From: Galaxea fascicularis
Taxonomy: Eukaryota > Cnidaria > Anthozoa > Scleractinia > Euphylliidae
Reading direction: 5' to 3'
NCBI GenBank assembly: GCA_948470475.1
Contig: OX419343.1
Span: 1,306,163-1,370,162 of the forward strand
DNA length: 64,000 bases
Part shown: positions 55,576 to 64,000 of the stretch, piece by piece
Numbering within the stretch: the stretch's first letter is position 1
Layout of the letters: each line of letters starts with the position of its first letter
The notes under the pieces: model-generated
Databases searched by the model: none
Told to the model about the DNA's origin: nothing
Seen by the model: the letters and a program-made list of their open reading frames with translations, nothing else
Made by a program: the position numbers and the translations under genes

Positions 55576-56151
55576 TGATAATTACGCCACTACAAAATGC
55601 CGACACTTGGCGGTTTGACCCAAATGCCTCTTATGAATTTATGCTGCTATTGTAGCTTTGCATTGCCGTAAGTATCAATCACTTCTCAGTCGAGAGCCAA
55701 TCATTTCGTTAACTGTACACGTGAAACTTCATGGTTTGTGGACTTAGCAAAAGCTATTCTTTTAAAAGTATATTAAAAATTAGCCCTTGCAGCGGGGTCA
55801 TAATAGGTCAAGTAAAAACCTATTTTAAGCTCAGACATTGCTTAAGAGTCATACATAACTTAGAGCGATCAATTGAGTGTTAAAAATACAATCGCACCAC
55901 CTCATAAGCGGGCACTCAAAATGCCAAGCATTTAGGTTTGCTTACGGAAGGTAGACGTATATACGAGAGGTCAGATCCACGCGGGAACTGCACTATGGAG
56001 AGAAATTCTTTCTTTTTTTCCAGAAAAATCACATCGAAAGAAAAATCCAGCCGAAAGAAAAATCACATCGAACGTAAATCCAGCGGGCCGTTGAGAAGAA
56101 AGCTTCTTCTTCATTGCGAGTTTGCTGACCAAATGAGCCCGTAGTTTAAAC
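55576..56151. other. Short divergent intergenic region of member D and ALKBH1
   Basis: 576 bp separate the two divergent start codons, so the promoters must be compact. The CCAAT box at 55695-55701 belongs to the member D side. Confidence 0.5.
55695..55701 (-). promoter_or_regulatory. CCAAT box (ATTGGCT) upstream of member D
   Basis: AATGATTGGCTCTCGA in the gene direction, 120 bp upstream of the ATG at 55575. Same core as in members B and C. Confidence 0.45.
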
Positions 56152-59109
56152 ATGGCGGACGGCGAAGGGCTCTGCACCAGCGAAAAGGTTCCAAGCAGGC
56201 GGGTGGACTTTGTTCGAGAAGAATACAAGCGTTATAAACGAAGAAAACCTCCCCCGGACTTCAGTGAAGTTATTGACTTCCAAGATCCGTTGACATTTCG
56301 CGGACGTGTTGAGAAACTGGAAGTAAACAAAAGTAACCATTCGAAATTTGGACTTTGTTGTCCGAGTGAATGGCAAGCTTACAAACTCAGCTTTTGTCCA
56401 GGGTTCATGTTTATAGTGAACCCATTTCTACCAGGAGCGCAGCAATACTGGAGCCGACGATGTATTGAAGATTTCCCAAGGAAACCAAATGTGTGCAACT
56501 TAGATGCTCATATGAAATTAGACCCGGACAAGTCTGTGTGGGAACTCAGGTATAATTTCTCCGGCTTCCACTTATTTCCATCTCTCAAACTCACATTTTG
56601 AGCCCATGGTGGAGTGAGCACCAATACCAAACCATGTTGTAACTGCCCAGCGGTATATCTTCGAAGTCATTTTGAGAGATGGAAACAAGTGCTAGCCAAT
56701 TTCTCCACACTGTATTCTTGGTTTTCAACCACGTGACAAGGCGGCCATGTTGGATGACAATACAATACAATTTTTTTTCGCAGAATTTGCGTAAAAAGAA
56801 AGTTTAGTTCCCAGTGGAGAGGCAGGCTATTGTTCTTATCAGCCAACATGGCCGCCATGACGTCACATGCAAACCAGTAATACAGGTCATGAGACTCAAG
56901 GGGTCATGTAGCAGCTCTCGTAAGGTCTCACAAGATTGGCTTGCTACCCTTCTGGTGAACAAAAGAACAAACAACACAAACAATGGACCCTATCCCTAAA
57001 ACAATAGAGGTGCTACACTATGCCTACCAATGAAATTTAGAGCCCTACGAGAGCTGCTACAGTACTGGACTCGAGGACATAATCACCAAAGAGGTACAAA
57101 ATAATCTAGGGTGTTTTGTAATACGTAAGCCACTTTGGCTTAAACTTTTCCTGGCGCAATTGTTCTTTGAAATCGGTGATTGATAACAATAATAGATTGA
57201 TATCGGAAATCGATGACCAATCGATGGATAAACAAGATTTGTAATTTTTCTTAATATTTTGCCATTGATTATCATCAATAATGGTAATGACTGCAAATGA
57301 TTTTAATCCATTATTGATTTTCATTTTTTTGAGAGGTAAAAAAAATGCTTTGCAGAAGAAATGCAATGAAATGTAATTACATTCATGACAGTTGCACTTT
57401 TGAAAAACAACAACAACAACACTTTTTTCTTCTTCTTAACAACAAATTGATTGAGGATTATTTGTACCAGTCACCAGACATTTGCACAGACACAAGCAGA
57501 AATAAACCTGGGAAAGAAAAAAAAAACCTGTTTATGATCTAGATACAGTTGTAGTCAAAGAGACTACTTGGAATCTCTTGTAAACCACCACTTCATTTAA
57601 ATAAATATGTGTTTCCCTTTTTGTTTTTTAACAGCTGCAGTGATGAAAATTGTGGCCTGATGGATCGGCTGCGATGGGTGCATCTTGGGTACCATTTTGA
57701 TTATAATGTTGTTGATTATAAATCTGAAAAGTATTATGACTTCCCATCAGACCTGGCAGGCATGACACAGCACATTGCTGAAGCAGTTGGCTATCCTGAC
57801 TACTCCCCTGAGGCTGGTATTATTAATTACTATCCTCTGGGGGGTTCCATGGGAGGCCACACAGATCATTACGAGTCAGATTTGTCCTGGCCTTTGATCT
57901 CAATGAGTTTTGGACAGTCAGCAATCTTCCTTATTGGTGGACCAACCAGGGACATTAGACCCACAGGTATTCTCATTCATGATGTTCAAGGTGGTCTATG
58001 TTTTCTAGCTTTCTTTATTCCTACAATACAGTAGCTAGCCTACATGCTGGTTAAAGCCTTGTGTGGCTCCCAAGTCTTTGTGACTCCTGCAATTTGTGGT
58101 TACCATATTTACTCAAAAAAGAAGTTTCCCCAGATCAGTGCAGTCTGCAAAGATATTTGACACACATGAGCAAAAATAGTCTTAAAAGCTTTTTTTGATC
58201 AACCACCACCTGCATCAACATCAACACAGCCCCTTAAATAATAATGATAATGATAACTATAGTAATATTAATAATAATAATAATAAAAAGAAAATTTATA
58301 TAGTGCTAAAGTGTTAATTATTGATGTCCAGATTGGTGACAGTTTATTCAAGGATAGACACAGTAAAAATGTGACACAGTATCCCTTATTTGAAACCACC
58401 TACAAAGGAGAGAACAATATTAACAAGCCTTGGAAAAATGCTGTTGGTTAATGTGGATAGAGTAAATAAGATTTAATCTGGTGGAATGAGGAGAACTGTG
58501 GAGGTTCAGGGAGAACTGCCAGGTTATATGATAAATTAACGAGATGGGTTATTCAATGGCTTTCCAGAGGTAGTTTTAAAGGAACTTCTTTTCTAAAATA
58601 TTTTTGCAGCTTTATACATTTGCAGTGGTGATATTCTCATAATGTCTGGCCAGTCAAGAACTGCTTTTCATGCTGTCCCCAGAATCATTAAAGTTGGGGA
58701 AGAGAATGAGCCCCCTGCCTGCCTGAAATGGAGAAGTGGAGTCTCTGAAAATGATGTGGGATCACGGGTGTTAAATCCAGATAAAACGAATTCACTGGAT
58801 GAAAATAAGGAAATCGGAGTTGAGGAAAAGACAGACATAAGCCATGAAAACTATTCTCCTACAACATTAGGCTCAGAAAAAGGTGAACAAAAGTGTCATG
58901 CGACAGAGGAATTTAAAGGCATCTGTATGGAACCCAACATGGTTTGTGACTGTAATAAGCTGGATTTCTGTGGAAACTGGCCAAGAGTGAAATCTGTCAC
59001 TGCAAAGGAATGGAGACAGTTTGAAGTTTATCTTTCTAAAATGCGAATTAATGTCAATGTGCGACAGGTGCATGAGAAAGGAAAGACAATGAACTCTTTT
59101 TGCCTTTAA
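56152..59109 (+). CDS. ALKBH1: ALKBH1-like Fe(II)/2-oxoglutarate nucleic-acid dioxygenase (3 exons, 409 aa)
   Basis: Exons 56152-56549, 57635-57966, 58610-59109; GT-AG, phase-consistent (1230 nt). The ATG lies in AAACATGGCGG, a strong initiation context also resembling the ATGGCGG element common at housekeeping genes. The double-stranded beta-helix core gives the iron ligands H208 and D210 (GGHTDHYE) and H264 (FHAVPR). 2-oxoglutarate-binding arginines R389 and R395 fit RINVNVR. Family blocks include NYYPLGGSMGGH and MSFGQSAIFLIGG. ALKBH1 is known to demethylate tRNA and oxidise 5-methylcytosine in mitochondrial and cytosolic tRNA, and has been linked to DNA 6mA. Compared with human ALKBH1 as I know it (389 aa), there is an insertion of about 75 polar residues between H264 and R389 (about residues 288-365) and a shorter C-terminus. 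A possible poly(A) signal is at 59634-59639. Confidence 0.93.
56907..57061. mobile_element. MITE with TGTAGCAGCTCTCGTA ends
   Basis: Perfect 16-bp inverted ends 155 bp apart in intron 1 of ALKBH1. The next bases (aaggtctca / agggctcta) also pair partly. Confidence 0.8.
58235..58312. repeat. ATA-rich LINE-like 3' tail
   Basis: aataatgataatgataac and (AAT)n are followed by aaaatttatatagtgctaaag, resembling the 3' end of the LINE at 664-770. In intron 2 of ALKBH1. Confidence 0.5.
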
Positions 59110-60782
59110 AGGAGGCCAGTCTCATTATCTTATGCAATCATAGTCGACTGCAGTGAACCAATCAGAGGCCTTGTCGAGACTCAAGCAGAAATTGCACTTC
59201 TCCTGGTTTGTTTGCATCGAAAACCCTTTACAAAAAATGTAAAAATATGAAAGGGTCACAGCAAACAAAAACTCTTCAAACATTTATGTGACCATGGTTC
59301 GATAAAGTCTTTAATATTATTGACAATTGCAGCCAGGTTTGAAGCTCAGCCAAAAAATCTTTCATCGAATTGCGACGTGGATATTTCCTAAAGCAAGATT
59401 TTGAATTGAACGAGTGTGAAAAAAAAATGTGATTTTAATGAAAACTAGTTAATTCTGTCAGTGGAGGGCCTTCCCCGACAATTTTCCGCTTGGCAAAAGA
59501 GAGTTAAGAACTAAAACCTTGAGTTTTCTCAAAATGAGTGAAATTGTAGAGCAAGGAGTAAATTCTCGTGTCACAGATGAATCCAGCTGTAAACTCTTCT
59601 GTGATGCACTAAGTATGTTGAAACAACATTGAAAATAAAATAATGAAGGATAATTTTTCCAAAGCAAGTACAAAAGCTCCCTTATTCTAGAATCAATAGA
59701 TTAGTCTGAAAAAAGACTAAGAATAAGAGGAGAACAGAGTTTAACTGATCACAATTTTTGTTCGGTTTAAACAGAAGCTTCTGGTAGGGAACCCGTCTTG
59801 CGGGTTATTATCTAGATACCAGTCAAAGGGAGCCAAAAATAGAGAGTTTTAAAATTAAAAAAGAATGGAAGAATAAATTGAAGAAATTTAAAATTGGCCT
59901 AAAATGCTGAAGAGAAAAAAATTCTTCGGAATGGGATGAAAAGTTTCTCGTTGTAAAAGTCTTTGAAAAAAATAATTTGCTTAAAATATATGAAAAGAGT
60001 GAATAAATTAATATACTTGATCAAGGGAGACCGGCGTTTTTCGTTTACTGTAATGATAAACACGGCGTATTTTTTAGGGACAGCTGGATTTTCAACTAAC
60101 CTACATCCAAACAAAGAAGTGAGGAATAAAAAACCGGAGAAATTCAAAAATCGCCTGAACGGGGATTCGTTTACTGTGAACAAACAATGCTTCGGCGAAT
60201 TCAAAGCGTCTCAAGTATTTATTGTTTTTCGCAGCTGTTTTCAATGCTTCTATATTAGTAATGGAGAAAAAAGGAGTTTCGAAATAGCTGTGTCTAAATA
60301 GCCGGCAGCCGGTCAAAATCTTCAAGCCTAATAACAAACGTCCATATTCCTTGACTCCTAGCCCTAATCCCTAACCTAAAACACACTAAATCTCCCCGTA
60401 GTACCAAGTCTAAGGAAAACAAAGCCCTTGAATGGGAGCCCGAATCGGACTGCCGGCCATTTTAGTGTTTTGACAACCTTGACCGGCTGCCGGCCATTTA
60501 GACACTTTGTCGAAATAACGTTGTAGTGCACATCGAAATCGAAATGTTTAAAGATCACGAGTCAAAATAAAAGTTGTTTGGCATTCTTCATTTTTGATAC
60601 TGTTTTCCTGACAAATATCTGAATTGTAGCTGTTATCTTTACATTCATCCCGAATTAACGTTTTCAAATGCTAATTTGCTGTGAATTTAAAAACACGGTG
60701 ACAATATAAGGTGCTTATTGTCATAGCAACAATTCCTGTGATAAAGGGGTGCTCTGTAACCCCAATCAGCCATATCACAGGC
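59110..60782. other. Intergenic region between ALKBH1 and the K2P channel
   Basis: Nothing recognisably coding. A 14-bp GCCGGCAGCCGGTC at 60301-60314 is inverted at 60481-60494, and ctgccggccattt occurs twice (about 60452 and 60488). Confidence 0.5.
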
Positions 60783-62807
60783 ATGTCAAGCAAAGCTTTC
60801 AAACTTCTTCTTTTGTTTTTGATCTGGGTCGTGTACATCACGATTGGTGTTTTTATATTCAAAGCCGTAGAGGGCAACGATGATATCGACACCGAGAAGA
60901 CCGACCCAGAGCTGCTTGAAAAGCTGAAGCGAAATATCACAACAACTTTCAACATGAGCGAGTCAGACTTTGACAACATTGTGCAGCAAATCGAAGCGGC
61001 GAACTCTTCAAATTCAGGACCGAAATGGAACTATTCCAACACACTCTCGTTTATAATTCAACTTTTGACCACGATCGGTAAGCTCAGTGGTAAATTGTGT
61101 TTAAGTATTTCGGCTGCTTTGTCTCTATGCAGCTGCTGTATACGAGGTATTCTTGATCGACAACTTGCAACGCTTCATCTCGGATACTAAGATTATGCAG
61201 TTAAAATTATTTCCAAAATGCCTTTACAGCTTTACAGCTGTTAGCACAACTCGGTTAAAAAACCTCGCCAAATTTACATTGAGATCCATTAGATGACAAA
61301 TACCTCACTTAACTTTACTTATATTCACCACAGACAGATGTATGCCAGAGGCCATTCCATTATAAAACATCGAGGTCATATTCAATAATTTATACATAAG
61401 TTGCGTGACTTCCCCAATTCGGTGCCGTTTATGGCCACGCGAACGGAATATTCACTCATTGTGACTCGTGTCTCCACTTGGGCTCACACGGATGAAGGAC
61501 ATCCTCATTTTGGTTTGCCAACGTTTGCATGGTTCTGAATTTTGGGTGTGGCGTATACGAGGGAGGACCACATAAGCTTGTTTATGAATTTATTGTCTTC
61601 TGGCTTTTCATACCTGCTAGTGAATATATAGATAGTGAACTAGTTCAGTTAACTTAGACAATGGCTATAGTGTTATTTCCGAGTTGAAGCGCAGGCGGCC
61701 CAAACGTACGTTACGAGGAAGGGTCGTAACCCATAAAGTTGTTGTTGATCGTTACCCTTGTTACTAGGAGGAGTACATAATTTACATGTTTTAGCACATC
61801 GCGGAACGTGACCTTCGAGCGAGCAGGTACGTATCCCGTTACAAAACGACCGTTGAACATTTGAGACGGCTTTGTATGAGAAACAAAATATTGAGGTCTG
61901 TGAACGTTAAATAAAGGCAAATCCCAACTTTTTTCCATAAAACGAGTAAAGAAGACTTACCTCTTTTACGTTCTTGTGTGTTTTGGTGTGAATTCATCGT
62001 GTTTTGCCTTCTTGCCTGACCCCTGTGATCCTTCATGAGTCGATTCGCTAAAACATGTAACTATGTACTCCTTGTAACGTACGTTTGGTCCGCTTGTGGT
62101 CGCACTTGACATGTTTTGGTTCCTTGAAATGCTTTACTTACCTTACAGTGTATGGGAATAATCTATGAGTATGCGAACCAAAAATGAGATCAATTTATCA
62201 GTTTTTTATTTCTTCTATTTTTTTTAAATAAGGATATGGAAACATCACTCCAGTGACATCAGGAGGTCGCATCCTTAGCATATTCTACGCGTTCTTTGGC
62301 ATTCCGATAAACATTTTATTCCTGCAAATAATTGGAGAAGTGATGATGAATGGTCAGCAACGTCTGGTGACACGATTCGAAACACGTTGCCTGAAGCGGG
62401 AAACCGAGCCGAAATTTTTGTATGAAAAATGCACTTTGTTGGGGTTCCTGTTGTTGTTGACTTTGTTGCTCATTGGTACTGGAATTCAAGTGGAAGTTGA
62501 GGACTGGACGTTTTTAGAAGGATTTTACAGTTATTTCATCACCTTTACTACTGTTGGGTTCGGTGACCTGATCCCCGGCCAATCTAAAAAAAAAAAACCA
62601 GGCCAAGTGTTGGTGCAAATCATGTTGATCATCTTTGGTCTTGTTGCGATGTCCAACATGCTCAATGCCAGTGTAAAATGTCACGAGACTGCGCAAGTGT
62701 TCAAGCGAATAAGAGCGCGCCTGGGGCGATCCGGAAGTCAGGTTCAAGTGGACGAACACGACGACAACGCTGATATGGAAATGAATGAAAACACTCCGAA
62801 ACTGTGA
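60783..62807 (+). CDS. Two-pore-domain (K2P) potassium channel subunit (2 exons, 289 aa)
   Basis: Exons 60783-61077 and 62233-62807; the GT-AG intron splits the first Gly codon of the first selectivity filter, a split seen in many K2P genes. M1 is LLLLFLIWVVYITIGVFIF (8-26). The extracellular cap (31-89) has four N-glycosylation sequons (N51IT, N57MS, N74SS, N83YS) and no Cys. The first filter is TTIGYGN (96-102), M2 is FYAFFGIPINILFLQIIGE, M3 is LLGFLLLLTLLLIGTGI, the second filter is TTVGFGD (204-210), and M4 is VQIMLIIFGLVAMSNML. The cytosolic tail is short and acidic. Plasma-membrane leak K+ channel assembling as a dimer. An in-frame ATG at 60711 would add 24 residues; I prefer 60783 because it starts just before M1. 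Which K2P subfamily is unclear. Confidence 0.9.
61694..62093. mobile_element. MITE with CCAAACGTACGTTAC ends
   Basis: gcggcccaaacgtacgttac at the left matches the reverse complement of gtaacgtacgtttggtccgc at the right with one mismatch. About 400 bp, in the single intron of the K2P gene. No clear target duplication. Confidence 0.8.
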
Positions 62808-64000
62808 ACGAGTTTTATTTACCCCAGACAAACTGTGCAGAAGCAAAAGCTAATTGTCATCAGGAATGCTGAAGGCAAGCCACGCAAACAATCCGCAAAC
62901 GTAGACATCATGTTTTATAGACGGATAAAGAGCACACGTTAGGGTTGTCAGTGACAAGTGTAATTCATTTCTCAACTTATTTGTAACTTCCTCAGAGTCA
63001 TCAGCATCAAATTTCTCCTAGTAAGGGGTGGACCATTAGAAAGGTGATGGGATAATATTGCACGAAATCTTGCAAGTTTATGCAGGAGTTCTTGTTGGCA
63101 GTGGACAACCTCTGCATTTCTCTTCTTTCCTGATTACACGAATTTTTTTTCTTTTTTCCTTTTATGTGATTTTTGGCTTTCCCCGCCTACTCCTCCCATC
63201 GCTTTTCTGATGATCCGTCTCTAATATCAACGCTACATAAAGTAGTGGTCACGAGAATGAAGGACAGGGTCACACAAGATGAATTTCTCCAAAGCACTTC
63301 TATAGGAAAACAAATGAGAATTTTAACTTTGATCTTAGGGGTTAAAAGGTTAATCTAAGAAACACCTACAACACCAAACGGAATTCCATTTACCGAATGA
63401 CAGTAAGAGCTCAAGACACTGACTGGTTCCAAAAGAAGATAAAAAGAAACCTTGAATGATCATGCTCCTAGTCCCGTCCTTGATCGCTTTTCAGATCTCG
63501 AGGAGGCCTTGTGGTGTCTGAGGGTCTCCTTGGCACCTTTACAATAATAATATACTTTTTCATATTCCTTAATTATTTTATCTGTAAGCTTCTTATGTTG
63601 ATGGCTGTTGAAGTTCGGCACAGAGAAAAAGGACGACAGATACTTTAAATAATAAAAAACACACTACGAAGAATGAAAGACACAACACACTCAGCACACA
63701 CTATTTTTATACTGCTGTGGGATTGCTGTGGCAACCAGGGCCAAGTTGCTCGAAGCATGATTCGCGCTAACCGTTGGTTAAGTTGTATTAAAACCTACAG
63801 GTTGTCATAGTATTTAACCTCCGTTAGAGCTAACCATGCTACGAGCAACTCGGCCCTGGGGACCGCTTCTCAAAACCCCCGAAAACTTTTCGGGCCCGAA
63901 AAGCCATTTCTAAAACTGCAAACCGTTTATTCTACAAATCTGGTCTTAACTATGATTTCAAGATACGAAATGACAACTTTGTTGTAAAATTTCATGCCTG
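62808..64000. other. 3' flank of the K2P gene with dispersed repeats
   Basis: 3' UTR followed by repeat sequence (63173-63357, ending in the ttaggggttaaaaggttaat terminus) and a MITE (63736-63858). No further gene seen. Confidence 0.5.
63736..63858. mobile_element. MITE with CAGGGCCAAGTTGCTCG ends
   Basis: CAGGGCC(A/G)AGTTGCTCG(A/T)AGCATG is present at both ends in inverted orientation, with similarity continuing for about 45 bp into a short centre. 123 bp in all. No target duplication seen. Confidence 0.85.

Overview
This 64 kb window is animal nuclear DNA. Multi-exon genes with GT-AG introns carry metazoan orthologues (CYP20A1, ALKBH1, a two-pore-domain K+ channel). The AT-rich intergenic and intronic DNA is full of CR1/L2-like LINE remnants, tRNA-derived SINEs and short inverted-repeat (MITE-like) elements. 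The style of repeats and proteins points to a cnidarian, most likely an anthozoan such as a stony coral; the species cannot be fixed from sequence alone. All exon models below were assembled by hand from splice sites and reading-frame phase.

Layout. 0-0.2 kb: last visible part of an exon of an unrecognised minus-strand gene. 0.7-3.5 kb: a broken minus-strand LINE with a 131-bp inverted duplication inside its endonuclease region. 3.5-7.8 kb: gene-free, with minisatellites and hairpins. 8.2-17.7 kb (-): a complete 13-exon, 543-residue chromatin-reader gene with CW zinc finger, PWWP and ARID domains, including a 17-nt microexon. 21.8-28.2 kb (+): an 8-exon, 289-residue aldo-keto reductase with an intact catalytic tetrad. 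30.9-41.1 kb (-): a complete 12-exon, 479-residue CYP20A1 orthologue, convergent with the reductase. 44.0-55.6 kb: four short intronless relatives of an apparently undescribed protein family (one plus, three minus), interspersed with SINEs and a Harbinger transposase fragment. 56.2-59.1 kb (+): a 3-exon ALKBH1 dioxygenase, 409 residues. 60.8-62.8 kb (+): a 2-exon K2P potassium channel, 289 residues.

The genes do not form an operon or one pathway; they are a normal metazoan neighbourhood. The most novel items are (1) the CW-PWWP-ARID architecture, a ZCWPW1/2-like dual histone-mark reader with an added DNA-binding domain, and (2) the four-member single-exon family. That family shares a predicted helix, an Arg-rich ERRRxxS motif that is repeated about every 28 residues in one member, [RK]xLPxxP motifs in two members, and in three members an inverted CCAAT box 110-165 bp upstream.

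Transposon structure is informative in several places: a hAT-like element with a perfect 8-bp target duplication inserted at intron position +6 of a CYP20A1 splice donor; two copies of a CAGGGGCAC-terminus element, each with a 6-bp target duplication; a TTAA-flanked element made largely of TGTTGGA words; and several long foldbacks inside introns.
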